From NCBI GenBank assembly GCA_027575765.1, contig JANBPT010000240.1, forward strand, positions 1 through 51,680: 51,680 bases of DNA, in the 5' to 3' direction. This document shows positions 1 through 11,544 of this stretch, one piece after another. A program made the translations under genes and the position numbers. Position 1 is the first letter of the stretch. Each line of letters starts with the position of its first letter. This DNA is from Tieghemiomyces parasiticus (Eukaryota; Kickxellomycota; Dimargaritomycetes; Dimargaritales; Dimargaritaceae). The notes below the pieces were generated by a model. It made no database searches. It worked only from the letters and a program-made list of their open reading frames with translations, and was not told the DNA's origin.

Positions 1-202
1 GGCAGGAGTAGAGCTTATTTGGTCGCGGACCAGGAGGGATCGACACCACGGCACCTGCATAGTCCCACCAGCAGGGTATATCCCGCAGTGCCTCCCCCCC
101 TTCCAATAGGAAAAGGCCCAATGAGACGGCTGAAGGAGAAGGGTCTCCTGCCGCCCAGAAGGCGTTTACGAGGTGGGCAGGGTGTGCACTTACCAATCAA
201 GC

Positions 203-618
203 GGTAGTCAGCCACGCTGGGACGGCGACGGCCGAGGAATGGAGCTGGGGAGATGGATCGGGCGAGGAGTACCCAGAAGGTTAATGGATTGCGGAAGGAT
301 GTGTAGGCCTTGAGCACCAAACGAGCGACGGCGAACAGTATTCCCAGTCGGTCAGAGAGCGGTAGGACGGAGTAGACCGTGGGCGATCCTGGTGCATTTA
401 TACAAGGCTGGCCGGGCCTTACTGTCAACTAAGCAATGTGTACCAGAGTGTCTGGCGATAAGGGCAGAGTAGGCTTTCGGGCCAGTGCGCTGGCCAACGC
501 GGGAGGCATAGGAGGCCACACACTCGCACATCCAGCAGTGATGGACTTCGACACTTACTTGGGACCGGAGAGTGGTGCGAGTGGCCGCTGACGAGGGCGA
601 TGGAGGTCGATCGGCACA
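203..618 (-). CDS. Unidentified gene, partial; two internal exons at the left edge
   Basis: I do not recognise this protein. Two stretches look like spliced exons on the minus strand. Exon A (618-559) follows a CCACCCAG acceptor and ends at a GTAAGT donor. Exon B (about 425-203, most likely after a TTGACAG acceptor) ends with ...SVADYRLI at a GTAAGTGC donor, so the gene continues beyond the left edge. The phases agree: exon A leaves one base and exon B supplies two. Codons in both exons favour C or G at the third position, as in the real genes nearby. Exon B encodes a hydrophobic stretch (SDRLGILFAVARLVLKAY, then PLTFWVLLARS) that could be one or two membrane segments or buried helices. No in-frame ATG is present, so the start lies upstream and was not located. 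The acceptor of exon B is uncertain; a GCACCAG site also keeps phase. Confidence 0.35.
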
Positions 619-3300
619 CTGGGTGGGGACGATTAGCGGGTGTAGACGGGGCCTGGGGCGGCAGGGTGGGTAGGGAGATAAATCGGGCAGGGGGCTCTAT
701 GGCAGGTGGTTGGGCGATATTAGGTCACGGGAAACCCGGTAGGCAGCGGGGGGGGGAGACTAGTAGCCAGCGTGGGGCGTGGAAAGGGCGCGTGCGGTCC
801 CGAAGTTGTTGGGAAAGTGGAAGCTGTAGAACAGGGGTGGGGCCAAGGTGTGCCGCTATAGTTCTGGCGGATGGGTTGCCAGGGTAGGATTAGAGGATGC
901 GATGTGTTTGCAGCACGTTGCTGTTTGTAGCGGGTGTACGGCTGGAGGCGAGTAGTAAAGAGACCGAGGAGAGCAAAGGATGCAGCAGAGACTGCTATCT
1001 CGTAGTATGGAGGAGAGTGTAGGGGGGTGACACAGGCAGACTTATGTCAGACCACAGGCCCGGCCGGCGGGGCGGTGTTTAAATAGAATTGGACTTGGCG
1101 TTGCAAAAAATCCATGATGCACATCCGACTTACAACGCGCATATACCCTCGCGCCCGGGAGTGGGGCACGGTGGGATTGCTCTTTTAGCCCAGAGGGGGG
1201 AAGGGTCGGCTAACGGGCCCTTGGCGTCACCACCAGGCCCGATCTCACACCTACCCACGTAACCAGGGCCGCTTCCATTCGTCGCCCTTTGCTGGGTCGG
1301 ACTGGTGACGTCGCAGTCGGGCCAGGGCCTACAGCATGGGGCGCACACGGGCAGCTTTTGTTGACTCTTTCTCGACCATCCTCGTTGCCCTGCCATTATC
1401 TCCCCCCCCCGCATCACCCCTTTTGGGGCTTTGGCGATTGGGTGGTGGTTTCTCAATGTGGCAGGTGTGACGCGAGCAAACTGTGGGTCAGCGTAACGCC
1501 GGCCCAACCAGGTGGCCTCACTGTCAGCCGAGTCTCCCATCCCCGTCTCCGCAGAGACTACACGGGTGGCATATCTGCCGGCTGCTTGAGCCGCGCCATG
1601 GCTTCCGACCCACAAGCGGGGCACGGTTGGGCGTCGAACACTCTATCGTGCCAAGGCGCATGTTGCTTAAATGAGTATCGCATGTTGGTCCTTTGCCGCT
1701 CAGACGCTTCCCCGCACTGCGCTGCTCTTACTACCCCGACAACCCACAAATACTCACCATCCCTCGTGGCCGCCGTCTCGTGTACCATAGGTTATCCTCC
1801 TGTCCAGCTGGCTCAGAAGCCTTCGGGCAAAATAGCCTTCTTAAGCCACAACGAAGTTCGGCTAATTAGATGGGAAGGCTATTTGGCGAAATTGACTTGG
1901 CCCGCTTCCATATCCTTTCACGATCCAGAAAGTATAACTACGTTCCTTTGAGGCAGTAGACCTATTTCCCGAGTCTACTCTGTGCGATTCCCGGTTGCTC
2001 GGTTATCGTGTAAACTCCCTCCCAACTTACCTTCCTTCCGCAGCGGGAAAAACATGCTTTTTCAGTACCAGTGTATTCTAAACCTCTCGCTACATGAACG
2101 GCCGGCTTCTCATCCACTTGGCACGTTCGCAAGAACGCACCAGGCCGCAGCTCGCCTAGTATCCGTCGACATGGCTTGGTTGGCCACACCTCTTCTTGCG
2201 ATGATGGCAGCACCCACGGCTTCGGTAATATATATAACACCTTTCGGTCCCTACAGTTCAAGCCTGTCCATCCATCGATGAATTGTGGACTAGCCAGTGC
2301 CGGTTTGTTGGACGGGCATTAATCCGATGTAGTAGCTACCCGGATCTCATGACCCCCCTCTCCCGACTATACACCTAAACAGTGACACGGCTCGTGGCTA
2401 CCTTGGCGCGCTAATAACTTTTTGACGGATACGCCTTGCTAATCGGATACCAAACCTCGGCGTTCAGTCCACCCCATCCTATCTTTCCCTTGGTGTCGTC
2501 GCCTGCCGATGACCCGCAATGGAGGCTTCCTGGGAAAGTGGTGATGGGCCCGGCTGGGTCATATTCGCATCATTGTGATCAAAGTGCTACTAAGGGAGAT
2601 GGGTGGACACGAAGCACATGGTATTCGGAATTATTTATATTACCTCATTGCTGCATTGCCGACCCAAAGGGCCGTGATGTCTCGCACTATTTTTTAATAA
2701 ATATATATGAACTCCGACAGCTAGCTCTGATGCCAGCCTGTGGAAAGTGCAAAAGACAGATTAAACGATGCCGGAACCGAGCAACATCTGGTGATCGCCG
2801 GCCAGAGAAAGGCCGCACACTAGCAGCCATGCCACGACTAGTTGGACCGCTCGGGAAGGTTGGAGGCCCGAAATCAGTCGTATTAATAATTACCAGCCTC
2901 TAGCAACCATCGTGGTTTGTTTTGTTTTTATTGAACCGGCCCATGGCCTGGAAAGAAATACTATGGAACGTCGGTAAGGCTTTCCTCCTTCTTGCGCCCC
3001 CCTCCCCCTCCCCTTCCCCTGTTACGTTGACTAAGTATTCCGACTTTACGCACCTCTTACCATTTTTAGTACTGTGTTGACGTCAACTCACTCAGATCTA
3101 GATGACCAGGCATCTTCATCGGCGGGGTGTGATTGGTAGTCAATTATATGAGCCTCTCGTCCCGCCCGCCATTTTCTGGAGAGTGGTCAGGGAGGGATTG
3201 GGAGGGGGTGCTCCAATGATGACGTTACACGATAAGGGCGGACCATTCTGTTGCACACTACCCTACCCCTTAGCTTTCGTAATCCCTTTTGTAAAAAAAA

Positions 3301-3320
3301 ATTAAATAAAATTAAATAAA
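3301..3320. repeat. Two tandem copies of a 10-base A/T-rich unit
   Basis: The unit ATTAAATAAA occurs twice in perfect tandem, directly after an A run. It looks like simple replication slippage in non-coding DNA. Confidence 0.8.
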
Positions 3321-5291
3321 AACTCACCTCTCCCATCCGCTCTAACCACCGCCCCACATGTCGGTTCGCATCCCTTACCACCGACTCTGCGATGTTATAT
3401 AATATTGGGCTGGTTCTCTCCTGCGAAAGGAGACGGTCCGCTGACCGGCCAAAGAGCATTGGATTCATCGGTAGGCCCATATACTCGTGCGGCGTTATAT
3501 ATCGGTAGAATCACAGCCATCTCTTCACCATACACCAAAAACAATCAGCTACAGAGCGGCATGGCCAATGCCGCCATCAGCTGGCTGTCATGACAATTCC
3601 GGTCAGCCGGATACCTATCGATGGAATCGTAAGTTCGCTCGTGACGACTACACATGTGGGTGTGTGGGGTACGACACCAGGATATGCAGGTCGAGGCCTT
3701 TCCTTCTATACCTCCCTTGTACGTCCATTTGTAAGAATATGGGAGGTGAGGGTGGAGAGAGTAACCCCACCAGTCTGAGTGATGCGGGGGGGGGGTAAAT
3801 GAGCCCGCGATTTTCCCTCAGGGAATATACCCAGTATATGGGGCGTCATTCTCTACTCTTTTTTTTTTTTTTCCTAGGCACATACATATCTCCCCAACGT
3901 GTCAACGCTCCATATTGACGATATGAAACAGGGCAACGATTGTCCGGTGTAAGTCTCAAATTTAGCCCCATCCACCCTGTGGGCGTTCCTAAAGTGATGT
4001 CACTTTACCTTGAATTCGAATGTGTGCGCGTGCGTTCAGGTACACAGATTAGGGCGATAATGCCAGAAATAACCCTCACTCTCCCCGCCCCTACATCCTC
4101 TTGTTTAGCTTGGTGACTGTAGACTAGTACTGCTTCAGAGCAGCTGGTTGGTCATTAACCGCCATTCCTGCTTTAGACGGCTTATTTAACAACATTGGGG
4201 ATGACTTAACCGCTCACTTCGCCTATTACTCGATGGCCAGGACCACGCATATTCTCTCGTACCTTATCGGCTGGCATCAATGTTGATAGACATCACAGCA
4301 GCTACGTTGTAGGGAGGGGGAGGGGCAGCGGTTGAAAGTCCTAAAAGAAGCTACTACCCCTTCAATAGCATGGTTGCCTCTTCTCGTTAAGGCATGGGTG
4401 TGAGACGAGGGGGGGGGGAGCGGGAGGGCACGCGCTGGAACGAGATTACTAGCTTCTCTGTGCCCGGCAGCTTCCAACTAAGAATACACTCTCCTCCCTG
4501 CCAATAATCTCCAGCATTTTCCTCCTACGACAGCTTCGCAACCCGACAAGCTACGGATAAATCAGATGCAGTGAAGGTTTCTTTACTACGGGTAAATAAG
4601 GCACAGCCCATAACGCCAGCGGAGTCGCCGAGTCCATGGGCCCAAGTATGTGTTGGCTAAACCTTCGAAACTATGGCCCCGAGGAGGGGAGGTGGTTAAG
4701 GGCACGCGATACGGTTACGGGTCAGGTACATAAGCCATAGTCGCTACGACCTCGCTAATACGCCCTCTGTCCGCGGCTGGTACCTATCAACGTCAGCCAC
4801 GGCGGCCTCTTCTCCTCACATACACGCACATACACGTTCCACAACCGGACAGATCGCAACTGGGTCGTTCAAGCACTAATTCCGCCACTTTTTGGATGCT
4901 TCTCATCGCCTAGTCCTTCCAGGAGCTTACCGACCCCGTGTCTACCTGTGGTAGGTTTGGGGGTGTCGGGTATGGTTTTAGAGCGGCGTCCCTTCATTGA
5001 AAGGTATATGTGGTGGATCTATTCGCGGGGGGTGGGGAGGGGCTAAGGACTCATTGCGTCAACCTCGGACTCGGAGATATCCCGGTCTGCCCTCCTATTA
5101 GCGTAGCATAAAGCTTTACACATGGGGCTGTGTAAGAGGTTGGCAGCGACGCCAGCGTTCATTAGCTAAGGGTCAAAAACTGTATGTAAACTCGAAAAAT
5201 GAGGGCGACGACAGTGAACCGAGGAAATGGTGTGAACAAATAAAAGAAGTACGAGGCACAGGAAGAGCGGAGCCAAGATAAATATGAACGG

Positions 5292-5306
5292 GGTGGTGGT
5301 GGTGGT
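5292..5306. repeat. GGT trinucleotide microsatellite
   Basis: Five perfect GGT units lie in the region just downstream of the CDC55 stop codon. This is non-coding simple sequence. Confidence 0.8.
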
Positions 5307-5620
5307 GGATGGGGGAGGAGGAGAGTAAGGAGAGTGAAGAGCCAACCGGGCGCAGAGGTAGAAAGCGTTAGTGTTGGCGATAATAGTAATAGTGACATAC
5401 AAAGGAACGACGGGAACAGGAGGTTGACCGGTTGGCACTGGTGGTATAGGGGGCGGGCGGTTCGACGACGGGGAGAATATTAGCCACCAAGAGGCGGAAG
5501 GAGAGGACAACGACGACGAGGCACTCAAGGACCCAGAGGCGCGGCAAGGAACCGGGAGAAGTGTAACTGCTCCGCAGGGCACCAAATCCCTCTCCCCCTC
5601 CCCCTTGGATTTTGTCTTGT

Positions 5621-7634
5621 CTACTCTGAAAAGATAAACAGGTTGTTGGTGGCGGCCACGGCGATCGTGTTCTCCGTCGGGTGCCACGAGGCATGCAGGA
5701 TCTTGCGGCTGAAGTCGAGGGTATCGGGGTTGAGGTCCTCCTTGCGGTTGCCCTTGGTACGCGGGACGCCTACCCGGCTCTTGCCGTTGGGTCCCGATAC
5801 GCGCTTAGCCCGGAAAGCGTTCTTGTCGGCCTGGAGCAGCACCTCGTCCTCGGTGTTGAGGTCAAAGATGCTAAAATAGTTGTTGTACGACCCCGTCATG
5901 GCCTGGGAGTTGTTGCCGCTCAGCGTGCATTCAAACTTGTCAAAGATGCAGTCGTTCTCGTACAGATCGCACAGTTTGCCCCGGAGGATGTCGTGCACCG
6001 GGATGGTCTTGACCGGCGCCTTGGTCATATTCACGTCCCACACGCGCAGCGTCATGTAGTCACGCGACAGGATGAAGCGACCGTCTTGGCTGAACTTGAC
6101 GTCCGAGATGGACGAGATAATTTCCGAGAAGAAGTTCTTGACGCTGGGGTCCTCCTGCACTTCGTAGAGCTGGGCGTGCGAGTCACACAGGGCGGAGTCA
6201 CGCATGTCGCACAGCTTGATGGTACCTTTACTGCTACTGTACATGAAGAGGTTGCAGTGCGACGGGTGAAACTCGGCGGCTGTGATTACCTCGGTGAGTT
6301 CTTCCATGTTGGCCGGCTTGATGTCGACAATGTTGAAACTCTGGTTGCTGATACCCAGGTTCCACAGGTTGATGCGTAGATCGTCAGCCGAGATGTAAGT
6401 CTCTCCGTCCGAGTTGATGGAAATTGAGTTGATGTGGTAGGCATGGGCGTTGGAGAAAACACGGCGCGGCGTCGACGAGATGATGTTCTCCTGGAACGCC
6501 ATGCGCGGGAGGTGCAGGTCGCTTACGTCATGCGGTGGGCCGCGCTGCCCGTCTAGCAGGTTGTTCTCCGTCACCACCTTGAGCGACTTCTCGGCCACCT
6601 TCCATAGCTTGATGGTTTTGTCTAGAGGGCGTGCGTTGGGACAGAGCGGGGGGGGAGGAGGGGTTCAGGATGGGAGGTGTTAGGAAGAGAGAGAGAAAAT
6701 AACTAGCACAACAACGTGGGGGGGGGGCTGGCAGCAAACCTGGCCACCCCATAATTAGAAAAGGAACTCCGAGCAGTAGGCTTCTCTTTTACTTACCATT
6801 AGTGGTCAGCAGGAAGTGTGCGGCATTCTGGCGCTTGCACCACTTGATTTTGTTGATTTTCTCCTCAATCTCCAAACTCTTGAGGTAGTCAAACTCGGGC
6901 TCGTGCGACTGGAACTCGGCGTAGAACTTGAACTCGCAGCTCTTCTTCTGTAGGGTCGAGGCGAAGTGGTGGGTACGTGTATGTATATGTGTGTGAGGAC
7001 GAGCTAGGGATGATGAGCAATGCTACGCGTACAGTAAGGGCGCACCCTTTTTGCCCGAGTCGGGTTGAATAGCACGTGCAATGCTGTACGTTGATCTTAG
7101 GGGAAACTCCCAGGGGCGAATAGTGCAAAACACACTTACACTTTCGGTGCGCTCAAACAACACGACGCGGCCGCCCTTGTCACCAGTGGCCAGGTAATTA
7201 CCCGTCGGGTCGAATTCGACAGTCGAGATGATATCAGCTAGGACGGAGGAGTGGAGGGCGGGGTGGGGTGGCCATGTGGACGATGGTCGTCATGATTAGT
7301 GGCTGGTACGCATAGCAAGGCGGCATGGAGGGCTGGCGACCTGGGAGCGGACGGGCCTCGTAGTGTAGTATACACCTAAGAGAGGGGAGTAGTCCAGAGC
7401 ACCAGACCTGGCATCTTAAGAGCCGGAAGGGTGGTTACACAGAAGGTGCTGGGCGGCCGCGGAGGGTAGAGGCCTCAAGTAGCCCGGGTGGTGGCGATGG
7501 CCAACCGTGGACTTCACTGCGGAAAAGAGACATCCGATTGCGGGCCAGGCGGGCTTACCTTCAGTGACCTCATCGATTTCGTTCTTGTCACCGAAGCACT
7601 GGGTAAACTTCCACGGGGTTTCGATCTCGGACAT
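5621..7634 (-). CDS. CDC55: PP2A regulatory subunit B (B55/PR55 family)
   Basis: This is the WD40 beta-propeller B subunit that directs the protein phosphatase 2A holoenzyme to its substrates, including mitotic ones. Four exons read cleanly on the minus strand: 7634-7559, 7237-7140, 6947-6797 and 6621-5621, giving about 441 residues, normal for the family. The start is the ATG of [17 protein letters not shown], the usual B55 N-terminus. Diagnostic stretches follow in order: [20 protein letters not shown], then [20 protein letters not shown], then DKTIKLWKV, then [29 protein letters not shown] and the C-terminal [20 protein letters not shown]. All three introns (321, 192 and 175 bases) have GTAAGC or GTAAGT donors and keep frame. 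A possible leader exon lies further upstream near 8678. No damage is visible. Confidence 0.96.
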
Positions 7635-10083
7635 GGTGCGGGGCTTTTTCGTCGGATGGACCGGCTGCAAGGTGGGAGGAGGATGCGGGTGGCGTTGCGT
7701 GATTAGCGTGATGAAGGGGGTAGAAGTGGGGCCGAAAGTGGTTGGCGTACCGGTGGGTAGATGGAGGGGATGGGGGGGGAAATAAGGTAAGGCGGGACAA
7801 GGCAGTGACGGATACTAACGGAAAGGAGGCGGGAAGGGAAGCAGTGTCTAGTAACCTGCACTAGGCGACTCGGAAAGGACAAAGGCAGCAACGACAATAA
7901 CTAAAGTGCTGTCCTCAGGTAGTGCGAAAAAAGAGGGGAGGGGGAACGACGTTGTAAAAGCAGAAGGCGTGGAGAGCTGAGGCGGGAGGACGGCTAGCGT
8001 GGCTCCTACGCTTGGCCACAGCTCACCCCCTCTCTCCTTACTGCTCGTTACGGCGAAGGGATGCAGCGTCCCGCCTGGACCTGGCGATGCAGTTGCATCG
8101 GGGTACTAATATGACACACGCGCCGACTCCACGGGTCAGTGGCCCTGGAGACGGGCACCTTGGACATACATAGAAGCCGTCACGCTATATACCCATAAAT
8201 GCGCTGCCACATCTGGGGAGGGGTCGAATCACCGCCCTTGAGGGAATCGCCCTCATTCCCTTCCACAGCCATGGCAGTGTGCCTCGGCGGTCGCCCCTAC
8301 CCAACGTAGTTGGACACAGATATAAACAAACGTAGCGTCACCCTCCCCCCCCACGCACACACTGTCTTTGCGGGCGGAGCAAGAGACACGGTCCGAAAGA
8401 GTACCGTAACGACTGACCGAGCGAGGGCCTACCATCCCCCGGGTCCAGCGCTCGGCGGAGAATGGTGCTCAGTTGCCCCCCCTCCTTCATCTTCCTCTCA
8501 TCGCAGTAGACCTCAGGACATGCCCCGGTCGACGGAATTCCATTCGGTCTCGTCCAGCCCCTGGGCTGCAATTTATAGAGGGAGGGGGCATATGACTCGA
8601 CCACCTCTCTCCCCCCCCTCAACGGTAGCACATCCTGTTCGACGTAGGCCATCCCACCGCATCGGTGCACCACTTACCTCGAGCGTCACGGTAGTGATTT
8701 TGGGTAGGGGTGGAGGACGGGCCGTTAAGGTTGCCGGCAAATAAGCTCAGCGTGGGGAGATTGGCGTAGGTGGGCGGGGTTCTTTGAGTGCGGATGGGCG
8801 GCAATGGGCTCAGGAAGCGGCTGGCAAGGTATATGCAACTGCTAGGGAGGAGAGGGTTCCCAATATGAAAATGACAACGTACACGTCGTGAATTAGGTAG
8901 CGGTAGAAGAAGTTTGGTGAGGGGTCAGCAGCGTAGAGATGGGAGACAGGTTAGACGCAAAGTGTCAGGTCGCAATACAAGTCATAAAGGTATAAAGTCT
9001 GGGAGAGGCAGCGGAGTAACGGCAGGTAGATTGGGCCTGAGGAGAGGGGAGGAGGAGGGGGTGGGGGTTCCTTTAGTTACGTTCGAACGGAACAAAGATG
9101 AGGGACGGTGTCGAGGCGAACGGGAGAGGGAGGAATGACGGCACCGGAGGTAATAAGTGGCGGGAGAGAAAGAGACTGGCGGCGTCGAGCATCGGCGCTG
9201 GTTTGTGGAGTTCCTGCGGCACAAGCCCTGGCTGGGTTGGTGCAGTTGGAGGGGGGAGAGGGCGGCACTTGCCTGTCACCTTTGCGTTCCTTGGCTGCAA
9301 TAACCTATAGCCGCAGCGCCTAGAGCAAACTCGGTTACGGGACTGCGTTTCCCACAAGCCCCGCCAGTAGTAAGTAACCTTCGTAAGCCACAGGGCTACT
9401 CCCGGTCTTATTAATGGGTTCTCCCCGTCTCTCTCTCTCGATTCTGAGAGCCTGCCACTTTAATGCGCTGTATACTCCACTCTCCCGTTGGGTTTGCCCT
9501 ACCCCCCTTACCCTGGCGCAAAACATTGCTCGACAAATACGGACTTCCGGTGAGATACGAAACTATTGAAGGGAAGGGGCCGCAAATGCCTACCCTAGCT
9601 AGAGGGACCAGTAAAGAGAACTGCTGACAGTTCTTTTTCAAAGCGGCCGGGACTGCAGATGTCTTCCAACGCTTGCTGCTGCCATCCCAAGAATTACTTC
9701 ACTTAGGGGTTACATGCCTCTATACTGTCAGAGGGAGGACGTTACCCACCAGGGCACAGTCAATCCCTTTCGCTAATGACAAATACTTATCTAATTCGCT
9801 TGACGATGCAACGTTGCTTGTGAGCATTTATGTCCTACAACGGGGCAAGGTCCTAAGAAACAGATGGCTCGTCTTGCATCTCCTCAGTCCGACATGGCCC
9901 GATCAGATATGGGCGGACGTTCCAGAGTATATTATCACAAGACGCTTAGTGGGAACCCTTCAGTAGTGATAGGTATGGTACAGAGAATAAGCACAATCAA
10001 GTAAGCCGTATGTATAAAGAGAGAGAGAGAGAGTATATGTGCGTGCGTGAGGGTTAGGAAGGAGGGTGCGCCCGCGTCCACCT
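7635..10083. other. Intergenic region, including a possible CDC55 leader intron
   Basis: I see no supportable coding gene here. On the minus strand a GTAAGT donor at 8677 and a CTTGCAG acceptor ending at 7665 could bound a roughly 1-kb intron in the CDC55 5' leader. The octamer ATCCGTCA, shared with the leaders of actin and two ribosomal protein genes, lies on the minus strand at 7813-7806. The rest, including about 9300-9960, shows only short frames without recognisable domains. Confidence 0.5.
10018..10033. repeat. AG dinucleotide microsatellite
   Basis: Eight AG units lie about 50 bases downstream of the bHLH gene's stop codon on the minus strand. Confidence 0.85.
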
Positions 10084-11544
10084 CTACTGTGGCCGGAACA
10101 CGGGCGTTCGTGTGAGGTGGTCCATGGGATTGGCATTATCGGCAATGCAGGCGAAATTATCGTTATCACGGTTCGGCGGTGGGGCGAAGGCCAGGCCAGT
10201 AATCGCAGCTGCGCCATCGGGACGCGGTTTGGCCAGGTGGGGTGGTCCGGGGGATTGGTGCAAGGAGCCCGGCGGGAGGGACGAGGCGGGCGGGAGCAAC
10301 GTGTGAAGGGACGGGTGCGGCGGGAATAGCGCCGAGGACTCCCCTATCGGAGGCGACGAGGTAGCCACCACCGCAGGGTGATGTAGGGCACCGAACGGTG
10401 AGGAGGCCAGTAAGGATGATGGGTTGGTAGTCATGGGCAACAGGCCACCAGGCATGTATGGCGGACCGGAGGCCAGGAACGGTGATCCAGGAAACCCATG
10501 TCTCGCCAGTGGAGCGTTGCTGTAGCTGTTAACCGTGCCGGGAGGGTAAAGGCCACTAAAGCTCTCCGGGGCAGGAAGGACCTCAGTCGACCGTGGGGGA
10601 AGCCCCCGATGAGGGTGGGCCAAGGACGCGGCCGTTGTACCGGTGGCGATAGCGCCGGTCTCAACCTTGAGCGGCTCGGGAAGCAGGTCACCACTGCACA
10701 CGGACGGCCTGGTGCGCGACGGTGGCGGTGGTGGAGGCAGCCCGCCCCCCATCCTCGACCCACATGGGGCGGTGAGCTGCTGCCGCAACCGCTGGTTCTC
10801 CTCGATCAGCCGCTGGACCTCGGCCCGTAGGGACTCATTCTCGCCGCTGAGGTGATGAATGTGGTCAATGCTACGGCGAAGAACGTCGCTGCGGCCGAAT
10901 TTACCATTGGCTGACTGACCACCTTCCCCGTCCCCATCGTCGTCGTCGTCGTCGTCCGCAGTGGCCGATGTGGGTGTCGTCGGGGGTGGCAAGGGACGGC
11001 CATCGTGGCTGCGTTTGACGGCAAGGGAAGGCACGATAGTGAGGTGCTCGGTCAGGGTAGCCGGGTCATTGGCCTTGGTGCTGGCGGTCGGGCCCATGAC
11101 AAGGTCGGTCAGTTCACTAATACACTGGTTGATCACGCCGCGACGTTTCCGCTCGATCCGGTTGTGCTGCTCCCGCCGCCGCTGGAGCCGGCGGGAAGCG
11201 GTGCTGGTGTCGAGGTTGTCCCGGTTGAGCACGTTGCGACCATAGACGTGGTAAGTCTTGCCCTTGGTTTGGCCGTCACATTTTTGCTTGAGTTCCTTGG
11301 GATTGTACTCCCGGATAAAGTCATCAAACACGTACCCCTTGGAGGCCCGCTCCTGGAGTCGGTTGCGCATGGCCGAAGCGTTGTGGGTGGCCGGGGCCGG
11401 GCCGTCCATGATGATCAGGTTGTCCACCAATGTCGTTGGCGTGGTCGGGCCAGGCGTAGGGGCTGGCGGGGCTGAGCCCGGCGGCCGCCGAATGGCCGTC
11501 CGACCGCTCGGTCCGGAGGCCGAGGATGGTGGTGGTGAAGACAT
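10084..11544 (-). CDS. bHLH leucine-zipper transcription factor with a very long loop
   Basis: A single-exon gene of 486 residues, predicted to bind DNA as a dimer in the nucleus. The basic region with helix 1 lies around residues 122-153 and contains QHNRIERKRRGVINQ. His127, Glu131 and Arg135 occupy the positions that define class B bHLH proteins, which recognise CACGTG-type E-boxes. Helix 2 begins near residue 217 (RSDVLRRSIDHIHHL) and runs directly into a heptad zipper (ENESLRAEVQRLIEENQRL). The loop between the helices is therefore about 64 residues, Pro/Ser/Thr-rich with an acidic Asp run, against the usual 5-25. The N-terminus (Ser/Pro-rich, residues 1-45) and the C-terminal half (Pro/Gly/Ser-rich) look disordered and may hold activation regions. 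The zipper resembles USF/MITF-type factors, but I cannot name an ortholog. The start is the first ATG in the frame. Confidence 0.88.
   Translation of the reverse strand: MSSPPPSSASGPSGRTAIRRPPGSAPPAPTPGPTTPTTLVDNLIIMDGPAPATHNASAMRNRLQERASKGYVFDDFIREYNPKELKQKCDGQTKGKTYHVYGRNVLNRDNLDTSTASRRLQRRREQHNRIERKRRGVINQCISELTDLVMGPTASTKANDPATLTEHLTIVPSLAVKRSHDGRPLPPPTTPTSATADDDDDDDGDGEGGQSANGKFGRSDVLRRSIDHIHHLSGENESLRAEVQRLIEENQRLRQQLTAPCGSRMGGGLPPPPPPSRTRPSVCSGDLLPEPLKVETGAIATGTTAASLAHPHRGLPPRSTEVLPAPESFSGLYPPGTVNSYSNAPLARHGFPGSPFLASGPPYMPGGLLPMTTNPSSLLASSPFGALHHPAVVATSSPPIGESSALFPPHPSLHTLLPPASSLPPGSLHQSPGPPHLAKPRPDGAAAITGLAFAPPPNRDNDNFACIADNANPMDHLTRTPVFRPQ

Larger units (their letters stand above)
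619..5620. other. 5-kb stretch without a supportable gene
   Basis: Both strands carry many short open frames, but none shows a recognisable domain or the GC-rich third positions of the real genes. Several isolated splice-like sites occur. A 14-base T run followed by CCTAG at 3859-3876 precedes a short open stretch that ends at a GTAAGT, described under findings. The region is less GC-rich by eye than the coding regions and contains homopolymer and A/T-rich runs. A lightly expressed gene with small exons, or a decayed gene, cannot be excluded. Confidence 0.5.

Noticed and set aside
1289..1951. 220-codon plus-strand frame
   Set aside because: Starts at a TTG, has no bias or recognisable domain, and overlaps an equally open minus-strand frame.
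3187..3480. Minus-strand exon-like piece ending in GAG|GTGAGT, followed by an A/T-rich stretch
   Set aside because: Upstream and downstream pieces do not join into a recognisable protein and codon bias is absent.
5681..6379. 232-codon plus-strand frame opposite CDC55
   Set aside because: Antisense shadow of a conserved WD40 gene with no domain of its own.
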